Origin: a virus
IMG/VR virus record: IMGVR_UViG_3300042890_003491
Location: 1 to 54,089 of that record
Direction: 5' to 3' (one strand)
Length of the DNA stretch: 54,089 nucleotides
Part shown: positions 1 through 8,206 of the stretch, one piece after another
Layout: each line of letters begins with the position of its first letter
Numbering within the stretch: position 1 is the stretch's first letter
Position numbers and translations under genes: made by a program
Notes under the pieces: generated by a model
Databases searched by the model: none
What the model saw: the letters and a program-made list of their open reading frames with translations, nothing else
What the model was told of the DNA's origin: nothing

Positions 1-32
1 AATATAAAAACAAAAATAAAAACAAACTAAAC

Positions 33-335
33 ATGAAAAACTTAATGTCTTTTGACGAATATGTCGTTAACGAAGCTGCTAAGAATGATGCTGCTGGTTT
101 CAACCCAGAAAAAGAAACTACTAGCGACGAATTCAACCAAGAATTAACTCCTGGTAAAAAATACAATGTTAAAAAAGGAGAAGAAACTTCTCTTTGCATT
201 TATCAAGGAAACACTGATGGTGTTTATGTATTCAATCCAGAAGCTAAAGAAGAAGGTGTAGTTACTGCTCCATGTGAATACACTGAAGCTGAACTTGATG
301 CTGCTATGAAAGCTGGTGAAATCACTGCTGCTTAA
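33..335 (+). CDS. Small capsid-targeted (internal head) protein, YQG module
   Basis: A 100-residue protein of unknown biochemical activity. Residues 1-14 (MKNLMSFDEYVVNE) resemble the T4 capsid-targeting sequence MKTYQEFIAE, and the E14/A15 junction fits the gp21 prohead protease rule of hydrophobic-x-E. I infer that the peptide directs the protein into the prohead and is then removed. The rest holds one copy of a module with the pattern L-x-PG-x-x-Y followed by IYQG-x-x-DG-x-YVFN (about residues 38-70), which occurs twice in the next gene, and an acidic C-terminus. It lies 21 bases before that gene and just upstream of head-assembly genes. A packaged protein is the best guess; the function after injection is unknown. 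Confidence 0.6.
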   Translation: MKNLMSFDEYVVNEAAKNDAAGFNPEKETTSDEFNQELTPGKKYNVKKGEETSLCIYQGNTDGVYVFNPEAKEEGVVTAPCEYTEAELDAAMKAGEITAA

Positions 336-356
336 TTAAAAACTAAAAAATTCTCT

Positions 357-929
357 ATGAAGAATCTTAAAACATTTGCTGAATTCGTATTAGAATCTCA
401 GGAATTTGATCCTGCTAAAACGACTGATATTGATGTTCTTTTACCTGCTATTAAATCTGCTTCAGAGCTAATGCCTGGTAAAGAATACGTTATCAATCTT
501 GACGGTAAGACTCATGCCAATATGATGTATCAAGGTGTATCTGATGGTAATTACATCTTCAACTCTGAAGATATGAAAACCACATTAAACCTTAATACTG
601 AACAAATCAGTGGTGCCGTTTCAGTTGGAGGAGTTCAACAAGTAAACGAATCTAAATCTTATAAAGGAAGAGAAGTTTTCCCTAATTGGATTAATCCTAG
701 TAGAGATTTTGGTGCTCCAGTTAGTAAGACAAAAGATCTTAAACCTGGTGCTGAATATATCCTTTGGGAACCTGGAATGGACGTTTGGCAAGCTGAATGG
801 ATCTATCAAGGTTATACCGGTGGAAAACATATATTCAATGATTCTAATAAAGAAGCAGATCCTATGGTATTCACTCAATCTGAATTAGAAGAATACATTA
901 CAAGTGGTGACGTTATAAAGCAAAACTAA
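357..929 (+). CDS. Capsid-targeted protein with two YQG modules
   Basis: A 190-residue protein starting MKNLKTFAEFVLE, the same targeting-type peptide as its neighbour, with a predicted protease cut after E13. Two copies of the module seen once in the upstream gene follow. The first has LMPGKEY and MYQGVSDGNYIFN (about residues 38-68), the second LKPGAEY and IYQGYTGGKHIFN (about residues 128-162). This suggests duplication of a small beta-rich domain. A second potential cut site (VNE/S) lies between the modules near residue 97, so proteolysis could release each module separately. No enzyme motif is visible. Inferred to be an internal head protein. Confidence 0.6.
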   Translation: MKNLKTFAEFVLESQEFDPAKTTDIDVLLPAIKSASELMPGKEYVINLDGKTHANMMYQGVSDGNYIFNSEDMKTTLNLNTEQISGAVSVGGVQQVNESKSYKGREVFPNWINPSRDFGAPVSKTKDLKPGAEYILWEPGMDVWQAEWIYQGYTGGKHIFNDSNKEADPMVFTQSELEEYITSGDVIKQN

Positions 930-944
930 TAACGTCTAACATGT

Positions 945-1424
945 ATGCGCTCAATAAAAGGAAACAAACCAACTAAGAAATCAGGTTTCGTTCAAGGATA
1001 TTTCCCTATCCTAGAGTGCAAGAAATACTTCGGTAATGGACCAATCATTTACCGATCATCATGGGAAAAGAAATTTTGCTTATATTGTGAAAGGAATCCG
1101 GAGATCATACAGTGGTCTTCGGAATCGCTTTCTATTAAATATTTCAATCCTCTCGACGAAAAATATCATACATATTTCCCAGATTTCGTTGTTAGAACAG
1201 CAGATGGAAGAACCATCATTGTTGAGGTTAAACCTAAGGCTCAATTAAAGAAGCCTAATCCTCCTAAAAGAAAAACTCCAAAACAAATTGAAAGTTATAA
1301 ATGGGCATATTCGGCATTTGTTACGAATATGTGTAAGAAGAAGTATGCTGAAGAGTTTGCTAAAAATAGAGGTTGGGAGTATATGTTGGTAACTGAAGAT
1401 TTTTTCGCAAAAACTATTAATTAA
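945..1424 (+). CDS. gp4: Head completion nuclease-fold protein (T4 gp4-like)
   Basis: A 159-residue protein matching the T4 gp4 (gp50/65) head-completion family, which has a PD-(D/E)xK endonuclease fold. Family signatures are IIYRSSWEKKFCLYCE (about residues 34-49), the strand IIQWSSESL, then YHTYFPDFVV and IIVEVKPK (about residues 76-105). The last two carry the PD...ExK acid/lysine set. In T4 this protein is needed to finish DNA-filled heads before tail joining; whether it cuts DNA is not established. Its stop overlaps the next start by one base, and it precedes the portal operon, consistent with a late head gene. Confidence 0.8.
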   Translation: MRSIKGNKPTKKSGFVQGYFPILECKKYFGNGPIIYRSSWEKKFCLYCERNPEIIQWSSESLSIKYFNPLDEKYHTYFPDFVVRTADGRTIIVEVKPKAQLKKPNPPKRKTPKQIESYKWAYSAFVTNMCKKKYAEEFAKNRGWEYMLVTEDFFAKTIN

Positions 1425-2152
1425 TGAAAGCGCTTATAGATGTATTTGAAATGCTCATTGGTCTTATCAGATTACAAGGGAATGAGAATCCAGAGACACC
1501 TCAATCAGAAGGTATTGATGATGCGTATCAATGGTTTCTAAATACTCTAAAAGACGTTCGAAATAAGAGAGTATCAGAAACAAACGATAATGCACTTAAG
1601 CCCGGAAAGATTTATGTTTTTCGATACGATCCGAAATTTAAGAATGTATTAGATTATTATGACATGAATCCAATCGTTATTGCTTTAGGTCAAGTGATGA
1701 CAGAAAATGGAAAGTTAGAAGTTGGTTTAAATATTAGTTGGTATCCACCTAAAGCTAGAAAATATATTATTGGAAAGATACGAGAGATGTATAAACCCAT
1801 ATATGAGGCTGCCATTAAAAGATCACCATACAATGGCCAAGAGCAAGCATTCGTTCCTATTGATCTTTATGCACTTAAAGTTGCATTAGATAAAGCTGGA
1901 CTTTCATGGGCAATACGAACATATATACCAGATCTTATAAAGACAAAAGTTGTTGTTTGTTATGAAGACTGGGAAATCGTTTCTCGAATGGATAAACCGA
2001 AAATTATCCCTCAATTTCAAGGTAAAATTTCTTTATTTGATGTATATAAAGGATTCGAATTATATGTGAGAGATCAAACTACTAATGCCGCTAAGAATGC
2101 ACAGAAAAGAGAGAAGGCGAAAAAACTAAATAGATATAAATTCATAAAATAA
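1424..2152 (+). CDS. Conserved phage assembly-module protein, unknown function
   Basis: A 242-residue protein starting on the last base of the gp4 stop codon, so probably translationally coupled. It has an LKPGKIYVFRYDPKFK motif near residue 57 followed by a hydrophobic strand, LNISWYPP near residue 107, and a lysine-rich C-terminus. I recall similar PG-x-x-Y-x-F-x-YDPK proteins beside head or tail genes of other large myoviruses but cannot name a function. By T4 gene order (2-4-53) it could stand in for the DNA end protector or gp53, but I see no sequence proof for either. Confidence 0.45.
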   Translation: MKALIDVFEMLIGLIRLQGNENPETPQSEGIDDAYQWFLNTLKDVRNKRVSETNDNALKPGKIYVFRYDPKFKNVLDYYDMNPIVIALGQVMTENGKLEVGLNISWYPPKARKYIIGKIREMYKPIYEAAIKRSPYNGQEQAFVPIDLYALKVALDKAGLSWAIRTYIPDLIKTKVVVCYEDWEIVSRMDKPKIIPQFQGKISLFDVYKGFELYVRDQTTNAAKNAQKREKAKKLNRYKFIK

Positions 2153-2183
2153 TTAGTTGAAGCTAATATGGCTAACTATCAGC

Positions 2184-2201
2184 GAATAAATAATAAAATA
2201 C
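2184..2201 (+). promoter_or_regulatory. Candidate late promoter upstream of portal gene
   Basis: GAATAAATAATAAAATAC lies 14 bases before the portal ATG. Nearly the same string occurs before the tail tube (33789) and the glycosyltransferase (39904), and a variant before the gene at 7613. Core and position resemble the T4 late promoter TATAAATA. Inferred from recurrence only. Confidence 0.4.
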
Positions 2202-2215
2202 TCAAATAAACTAAT

Positions 2216-3832
2216 ATGGCAGGATTCGTAAATAGAGAGGAGACTTACGCAGGTAAACCATCCGCATCTTCAAGAAATGTCGTTTCTAAAGCTCTTAAAT
2301 CGTTATCATCTTTTGGGATGATGTACGATGATATGGTGCTTAGAAACTCAAAAGCCATAGGTATCAATGAAGACCGATTCGGTTGGAGACTAGATCCAAG
2401 AAATGCAGCCGGTGGTGAATATGACGATTATGCTCTATTTGCTAACCTTTCAATGACAGATATTAATCTGCGTAAAAGTATTTCTATTTTTGACAAATCT
2501 TATATTAAAAAGAGAGAAGATCTTAGAAAATTCTCTATCCAAGATGAAATTGAAGAGATTCTCGATACCTTATGTGACGAATGTATCGTCTATGACGAAA
2601 AAAATTACTTCTGTACACCATTAACTTTTGATGATCAGACACTAGAACCAGAAACTTTAGAGGCTGTTAAGTACGCTTTAGATACAAACTTTAAAAGAGT
2701 TTACCAGTACTTTGGCTTCAATAATGATATTTCTGCTTGGTCTTATTTTCGTAAATGGTTAATTGATGGATATCTCGCATTCGAGATTATCTATAATAAA
2801 GAACAAACAAGAATTATCGGTTTCAAAGAACTTGATCCAGTATCTTTAGAACCAGGTCTTGATAAAGAAGGTAAGAAAATTTGGAAACAATTTAAAGCTC
2901 AACCTGGTAAAGAAAGAGTTATTTATGACTCACAGCTAATCTACCTTTCATATGCACATGCCAATACCGTAAGTCGTGTTTCTTATGTAGAACGTCTTAT
3001 TCGTGCATTCAACTTGCTTCGTATTATGGAGCACTCAAGAGTTATTTGGGCTACTGTTAATGCCTCATTCAAAACTAAATTCGTTATTCCTGTCGGTGGT
3101 AAATCTAAAACCAGAGCTCGTCAAAGCTTAGGTGTTCTGATGCAAAATTACCGAGAGAATATTGATTTTGATACTGAATCCGGAGAACTTAAAGTTAATG
3201 GTAAACCAATGATGCCTTTCAACAAAGAGTATTGGTTACCTTCTGGGGAAGCTGGTGAACCTACTATCGAGAATATTGGTAATGATGGTCCAGACTTATC
3301 AGATACAGATGCTCTTAAATATTTCCGTGAGAAACTAATTAAAGTATCTAAAATTCCACTTTCTCGTTTTGATATGGAATCTCCTCCATCATGGGAAATG
3401 AATGCTGAAGGTATGACAAGAGATGAAATTAAATTTGGTCGTTTTGTTAATCGTATGCGTTCAGTTTATCAAGAAATCTTGGTAAAACCTTTATGGATTC
3501 AAATGTGTTTAGACTTTCCAGAACTTAAAGATGATGATGCTTTTAAGGCACAAATTGGAATTAAGTTCAATAAATATAACATCTTTGAAGAGATGAAAGA
3601 GATTGAAATCCTTCAAAAACGATTAGATTTTGTTACTTCAATGAAAGATGGTCTTGTAGAAACCGATGCTAATATGAACGAAATTAAATACTTTGCTTCG
3701 GAATTCTTAATTCAACGTTTCCTTGGTTTATCATCAGATGATATCCGAACCAACAAGAAAATGAAAGAATTAGAAGACGAAGAAAAACTAGCAGCCGCTA
3801 AGAAAGCCGCTGAAGCAACTGGTGGATTCTAA
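2216..3832 (+). CDS. gp20: Portal vertex protein (T4 gp20-like)
   Basis: A 538-residue protein matching T4 gp20 in size and family features. It forms the dodecameric ring at one capsid vertex through which DNA enters and leaves. Visible hallmarks are DPRNAAGGEYDDYALF near residue 62, an IEEILDTLCDE segment near residue 112, AWSYFRKWLIDGYLAFEIIY near residue 180, and the conserved late block FREKLIKVSKIPLSRFDMES near residue 370, followed by a helical C-terminus. It is followed by protease-scaffold and capsid genes in T4 order. Start chosen at the ATG after a typical AT-rich leader. Confidence 0.93.
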   Translation: MAGFVNREETYAGKPSASSRNVVSKALKSLSSFGMMYDDMVLRNSKAIGINEDRFGWRLDPRNAAGGEYDDYALFANLSMTDINLRKSISIFDKSYIKKREDLRKFSIQDEIEEILDTLCDECIVYDEKNYFCTPLTFDDQTLEPETLEAVKYALDTNFKRVYQYFGFNNDISAWSYFRKWLIDGYLAFEIIYNKEQTRIIGFKELDPVSLEPGLDKEGKKIWKQFKAQPGKERVIYDSQLIYLSYAHANTVSRVSYVERLIRAFNLLRIMEHSRVIWATVNASFKTKFVIPVGGKSKTRARQSLGVLMQNYRENIDFDTESGELKVNGKPMMPFNKEYWLPSGEAGEPTIENIGNDGPDLSDTDALKYFREKLIKVSKIPLSRFDMESPPSWEMNAEGMTRDEIKFGRFVNRMRSVYQEILVKPLWIQMCLDFPELKDDDAFKAQIGIKFNKYNIFEEMKEIEILQKRLDFVTSMKDGLVETDANMNEIKYFASEFLIQRFLGLSSDDIRTNKKMKELEDEEKLAAAKKAAEATGGF

Positions 3833-3846
3833 TCATAATAAACATA

Positions 3847-3862
3847 GATATATAAAAAAATC
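3847..3862 (+). promoter_or_regulatory. Candidate late promoter, TATATAAA type
   Basis: GATATATAAAAAAATC lies 12 bases before the protease-scaffold start. Similar GAATATATAAA/GATATATAA strings precede genes at 7613, 24876, 30471 and 47608. This is a recurrence-based promoter call. Confidence 0.3.
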
Positions 3863-3873
3863 AACTAAGTAAA

Positions 3874-5778
3874 ATGAGTCAAAAATATTTGCTCGTACTG
3901 GAAAGATCCTCTTCTGAATTAGACATCAAAACAGAAGGTGATAATTACGTTCTAGAAGGAATCTTTACAGAGATCGGCGTTAAAAACAAAAACAATCGTA
4001 TTTACGATGAAAAAGAAGTTCTTCCTCACATAGATGAACTTTTACAAAAGGTAAAAGGGAGTAAACTTTTAGGAGAATTAGATCATCCAAAATCTTTTGA
4101 AGTTTCTTTAAAAAATGCATCACATGTTATTGAAGCATTAGATTACGACAAAAACACCAAAAAAGTAATGGGTAGAATTCGTCTACTTAATACTAGTGCT
4201 GGTAAAGAAGCAAAAGCATTAGTTGATGCTGGTATTCCTTTACATATTTCTAGTCGTGCTGCTGGTGTAGTTGAGAATAATGGTCACGTTAAAATCAAAA
4301 AAATGTTTACTTACGATTTAGTTGCAGATCCTGGATTTGCTAATGCTGAATTATCAAGAGTAAATGAAGCATTTGGATTTGAGATGGATGATACATTAGG
4401 ACTTTATGAAATACCTTATGATTCTAAGTTAGCTGAGTCTTTCGAAGATCATGATAAAATTGATGAAAACAAACAAACTCAAAACATAAACAAATCTTCA
4501 AAAATGAATACAACGGAGAACATTTCAGTTGAAGATTTTAACGAATATACAAAAATCGTTAAAAACGAAATTGAAAACCTTAAAAAACAAATCGCTGAGA
4601 GTAACACTGATGCTGTAACAGAGAGTAATGAATCTTTGGTTAAGTATACCGAAACTATCGCAAAAAGAGTAAATCAAATCCAAGAAAACCTAGGTTCTTT
4701 AAAAGAGAATTTCGATCACTTGGTATCACACAATGATTACATCGTAGAAAACCTTGAAAAGGTTAAAGATTACGCTGAAATGGTTGGTGAGAAATCAAAT
4801 CAAGGAATTAACTATTCAGAAAAACTTGCTGAATCAGTTGACCACTTAATTGAGTACACTAAAATGGTTGCTGAAAAAGCAGATCATGGAATCTCTTATA
4901 CTGAGAGAATCGCTGAATCTCTTGATTCTTCAATCGAATATCAAAACCACGTTACCAAAGAAGTTAATGAGCGTTTTGCTTACCAAACTTACATCAACGA
5001 ACAAGTTGATAACATCATTTCCCATACAGATTATATCGTTGAAGGTTGTGATTCTATTATCAAGTACACTGAGTACTTAAAAGAGAACCAATCAAGTTTA
5101 ACTGGTTATATGGACTATGTAGTTAAAGGAATTAACGAAGGAAAAGTTATTACTAACGATCCTACAGACGATAATAAATCAGAAAACGGAAACGAAGATG
5201 ATTCTAAAGTAAATGAAGGTGCTGATGCTACTGCTTCTACTGCTACAACTGCTGACGAATTTGAAAAAGAAATTAACTCTAAAGTTGATGCTATTTTAGA
5301 ATCCGCTAAAGCTCAAAAAGATGAAGTTAAAAAATCTAAAATGCATTTCTTTAATTTCTTAGCAGAATCAAAAAGAAACGAATTTGAAGCGTTAAATCCT
5401 GAAATGCAAGAAAAAATCGTTGGTCTTTTCGAGTCTACTAAATGGTACGGTTCAACTGATGCTAATAACATTTGGGAATCTGCTTTCGCTAAACCAGTTG
5501 CTAAAAATGATTGGTTAGCTAATATGCCAAATCGTTATGCTGAAGCTTGGAATTCATTAAACGAATCACAAAAGAATGCTATTAAAGCTCAAGCTTCGGT
5601 AAGAGTTCTTGATACACAATATCAAATCGATTCTTTCTGGTCATCTAGAGATTTAAGAGTTACTAAAGTAGAATCTACTACTCCTGTTGCTCCAATCAAC
5701 GAATCATCTAAGTACGAAACTCCAACTGAATACATGGATACTGTAGCTGCTGAATTAAAAAGAAGATTCAAAAGATAA
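3874..5778 (+). CDS. gp21: Prohead protease fused to scaffold core (gp21 + gp22-like)
   Basis: A 634-residue fusion. Residues 1-165 match the T4 gp21 prohead protease: IFTEIGVKNKNNRIY, then GELDHPK with putative catalytic His71, and HISSRAAG with Ser126/127. Asp152 in VADPGF is a candidate third residue. SRVNE/AFGFE at 165/166 looks like a self-cleavage site. From residue 258 to 425 run twelve contiguous 14-residue (two-heptad) repeats with Y or H leading each unit, predicted coiled coil, then an acidic linker and a helical C-terminal domain. In T4, protease and scaffold are separate genes. An internal ATG at 4504 (Met211) sits behind an AT-rich string resembling this phage's leaders, so the scaffold may also be made alone. 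It lies between portal and capsid. Confidence 0.85.
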   Translation: MSQKYLLVLERSSSELDIKTEGDNYVLEGIFTEIGVKNKNNRIYDEKEVLPHIDELLQKVKGSKLLGELDHPKSFEVSLKNASHVIEALDYDKNTKKVMGRIRLLNTSAGKEAKALVDAGIPLHISSRAAGVVENNGHVKIKKMFTYDLVADPGFANAELSRVNEAFGFEMDDTLGLYEIPYDSKLAESFEDHDKIDENKQTQNINKSSKMNTTENISVEDFNEYTKIVKNEIENLKKQIAESNTDAVTESNESLVKYTETIAKRVNQIQENLGSLKENFDHLVSHNDYIVENLEKVKDYAEMVGEKSNQGINYSEKLAESVDHLIEYTKMVAEKADHGISYTERIAESLDSSIEYQNHVTKEVNERFAYQTYINEQVDNIISHTDYIVEGCDSIIKYTEYLKENQSSLTGYMDYVVKGINEGKVITNDPTDDNKSENGNEDDSKVNEGADATASTATTADEFEKEINSKVDAILESAKAQKDEVKKSKMHFFNFLAESKRNEFEALNPEMQEKIVGLFESTKWYGSTDANNIWESAFAKPVAKNDWLANMPNRYAEAWNSLNESQKNAIKAQASVRVLDTQYQIDSFWSSRDLRVTKVESTTPVAPINESSKYETPTEYMDTVAAELKRRFKR

Positions 5779-5795
5779 AATATCCAAGAGATCTT

Positions 5796-5819
5796 AGATA
5801 AATAGATTATAATATTCCG
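5796..5819 (+). promoter_or_regulatory. Candidate promoter upstream of major capsid gene
   Basis: A 24-base element with core GATAAATA then TATAATA and TCCG, matching the element at 14488-14511 at 20 of 24 positions. It lies about 70 bases before the major capsid gene, which needs the highest late expression. Promoter role is inferred from the shared sequence and placement. Confidence 0.4.
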
Positions 5820-5886
5820 CAACACTAAGATGCAAAAAGTGTAAAGGAAAACAAAACAATAAAACAACAAAAATAAACATTTAAAA

Positions 5887-7506
5887 ATGTACTTAATTAA
5901 CGAAAGTGAAATTTTTTCAAAATGGGCTCCAATTATCGAGTCTAATACTGGAATCACTGAGCGTTCTAGAGTTGAGTGGATGTCAAAATATTGCCATAAC
6001 CACGAATTATATGAGAACAACTCATATGCTCAACTAGGCGCTGTGAACGGTATGGGTGCTACTCGTTTCCCTGGAAACCCTGGTACTCAAGATGCTTTTG
6101 ACACTCAAACTACAGGTTCTGGTGATAAAGCTCACACATTGCTACCTCTTGCTATGCAAGTTGCAGCTCAAACAATCGGATTGGACTTAGTTCCAGTTGT
6201 GCCAATGCCTGGTCCAATGGGTGTTTTAACTTATTTGGATTTCGTATATGCTGGTGGTAAAACTGCTGGTACTGGTGCTGATGTTCCTTTGATGGTTAAA
6301 TTGAACTACGGTTCTAACACAATCCCAGGATTCACAGTAGGTGGTTCAGGTGCTTCAGGTGGTGCTACTTTCTACATGGTAGGTTCTTCTCGTCTTGACG
6401 GTATGCCAATCTTACGTGTTGCTGGTACTCTAACAGGTTCTAACACAATCGTAGATTGCTTAACTAACATCACAATCGGTGGAGCTTCTGCTGGTACTAC
6501 TTCTAACTATTCAGTTGAATTAGTTAAAGCTCTAGAAGATCACATCACTGGTTTCTCTGGTCAAGCTCTTGCTAACAACGACTACACTGGATTCGATATT
6601 AACGATCCATATAGCCGTAACGAAGGTGAAAGTACTGCAGATAACGTAATGAACTTAAGTCTATTCAACAAATCAGTTGAAGCTAAGACTTTCCAAGTTG
6701 CTGCTGCTGTTACTCGTGAGCAAGTTCAAGACTTGAAACAATTCGGTATCGATGCTGTATCTCAAGTAGAAGCAGTTCTTATCAACGAATTAACTCAATC
6801 AATCAACAAGAACATTCTTGCTCGTATCTTCGCTCTAGGAGAAAGAAACCACGAATACGTAATCCGTACTCAAGGTCAAAACTTCTTCTTGAACTTAGGT
6901 GCTACTGCTGCTCTAGTTTCTTCAACTAGCACTAACTCTCCTGCATCTAACTTCGGTGCTTACATTCAATCAACTACTTTACGTGGTGCTACTATGGCTG
7001 CGACTGAAAACGTTAACTCTGCTTCAGAAAACTTACATACTCGTCAACGTAAAATTATGTCTAAAGTATTAGCTATCGCTAACTTAATCGCTATTAGAGG
7101 TCGTCGTGGACCAGCTACTTTCGTAGTTACTAACGGTCAAGTTTGTTCAGCTTTACAAGACGTTGCTGGATTCGTACCTGCTCCAATGGCTAACACAATT
7201 AACCAAATGAGTGGTTCACTTTACCCAATCGGTACTTTAGCTGGTTTGGCAGTGTATAACGATCCAAACATGAACTGGTCAGATACTCGTATGTGTATCG
7301 GACGTAAAGGTGACGGTAACTCTCCAGGGTTAGTGTTCATGCCTTACTTAATGGCTGAAAGTGTTCAAACTATCGCTGAAGGTACTATGGCTCCTAAAGT
7401 TGCGGTTAAATCTCGTTACGCTTTAGTTGAAGCTGGTTTCCACCCAGAAACTATGTACTTAACTTCAGGTGTATCGTTGAACAACGCATTCGGTTCACTT
7501 GCTTAA
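5887..7506 (+). CDS. gp23: Major capsid protein (T4 gp23-like)
   Basis: A 539-residue protein with the size, position and domain pattern of T4 gp23, the HK97-fold shell subunit. The N-terminus (IFSKWAPIIES, about residues 9-19) resembles the gp23 propeptide. LYE/NN at residues 41-43 is a predicted protease cut, giving a propeptide of about 43 residues. Downstream are the P-loop-like region LDLVPVVPMPGPMGVLTYLDFVYAGGK-type segment near residue 100, a long glycine- and threonine-rich insertion, SVEAKTFQVAAAVTREQVQDL near residue 260, and a conserved C-terminal VAVKSRYALVEAGFHPE. Codons are strongly biased to GCT/GGT, suggesting high expression. A strong terminator follows directly. Confidence 0.95.
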   Translation: MYLINESEIFSKWAPIIESNTGITERSRVEWMSKYCHNHELYENNSYAQLGAVNGMGATRFPGNPGTQDAFDTQTTGSGDKAHTLLPLAMQVAAQTIGLDLVPVVPMPGPMGVLTYLDFVYAGGKTAGTGADVPLMVKLNYGSNTIPGFTVGGSGASGGATFYMVGSSRLDGMPILRVAGTLTGSNTIVDCLTNITIGGASAGTTSNYSVELVKALEDHITGFSGQALANNDYTGFDINDPYSRNEGESTADNVMNLSLFNKSVEAKTFQVAAAVTREQVQDLKQFGIDAVSQVEAVLINELTQSINKNILARIFALGERNHEYVIRTQGQNFFLNLGATAALVSSTSTNSPASNFGAYIQSTTLRGATMAATENVNSASENLHTRQRKIMSKVLAIANLIAIRGRRGPATFVVTNGQVCSALQDVAGFVPAPMANTINQMSGSLYPIGTLAGLAVYNDPNMNWSDTRMCIGRKGDGNSPGLVFMPYLMAESVQTIAEGTMAPKVAVKSRYALVEAGFHPETMYLTSGVSLNNAFGSLA

Positions 7507-7532
7507 TCTTTAAACGATTAACATATTTCTTA

Positions 7533-7561
7533 AAGAGCTTCCTTCGGGAAGCTCTTTTTTT
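7533..7561 (+). terminator. Strong intrinsic terminator after capsid gene
   Basis: A perfect 10-base-pair stem (7533-7542 with 7547-7556), a stable TTCG tetraloop and a run of seven T. It would isolate the capsid transcript from downstream genes. Confidence 0.9.
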
Positions 7562-7582
7562 GTTTGTTGTCTTTTCATGAAT

Positions 7583-7612
7583 ATATAAATAAAATACGAT
7601 CATATAATTGAA
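7583..7612 (+). promoter_or_regulatory. Candidate late promoter with ATCATATAAT element
   Basis: ATATAAATAAAATAC (7583-7597) is followed by ATCATATAATTGAA (7599-7612), directly after the capsid terminator and just before the next start. Both strings recur in other intergenic gaps. A new transcription start is needed here because of the terminator, which supports the call. Confidence 0.45.
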
Positions 7613-8188
7613 ATGATATATCCTAGTCAAGCAATACAAATCAGACCTGATCTAAAGGATTATAGAGATCTTTGTTCTAAATTCGGTTATCAACCGACTA
7701 AAGAGGAATATGAAGAAACTCTTAAATTCCTTTTGCTATTCCATACAGGAATCGGTCATACATGTGAATCCCATGAAGTAGATTTTTTCTATCATGAAAT
7801 GGAGATGCATTTATTAGAAAACAATCTTAATCAAGATCTTTTTGAATCCGCAGTTTTAAATGAAGAGCCTCATGCATTTGCAGATCCTGCTTCGGAAAAA
7901 GATACTGCTTTAGGTCTTATAACTGCTGCCGGAGTTGGTGCTGCTGGTCTTGGTGCTGCCGCCGCTGTTGGTGTTGGAATGTTTATTTCCTACCTTATGA
8001 AAAAAGGTAAAGTGAAATCTGCAGTTAAAACTGAATTAGCCGGTATGATGAAGAAATTAGAGCCTTACCAATTAATATACAAAAAGAGAGAAGAACTTTC
8101 CAAATTAAAAGGAGAAACTTTCGATGGAATTGGTAAGTTACCTGGTGTTTCTGAAGCACCGCCAATGGAAGAAAAGCCAGAAAAATAA
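7613..8188 (+). CDS. Unknown protein with one hydrophobic helix
   Basis: A 191-residue protein with no family I recognise. The N-terminal half is alpha-helical and acidic (TKEEYEETLKFLLLF, near residue 29). Residues about 104-126 form an alanine/glycine-rich hydrophobic stretch (GAAGLGAAAAVGVGMFISYL) that could be one membrane-spanning or packing helix, and the C-terminus is charged and proline-rich. VLNE/E near residue 84 is a possible prohead protease cut. It sits between the capsid gene and a long coiled-coil gene, with an 18-base gap to the latter, so a minor virion role is plausible but unproven. Confidence 0.55.
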   Translation: MIYPSQAIQIRPDLKDYRDLCSKFGYQPTKEEYEETLKFLLLFHTGIGHTCESHEVDFFYHEMEMHLLENNLNQDLFESAVLNEEPHAFADPASEKDTALGLITAAGVGAAGLGAAAAVGVGMFISYLMKKGKVKSAVKTELAGMMKKLEPYQLIYKKREELSKLKGETFDGIGKLPGVSEAPPMEEKPEK

Positions 8189-8206
8189 TTCAAAAAGAGC
8201 TTATAA

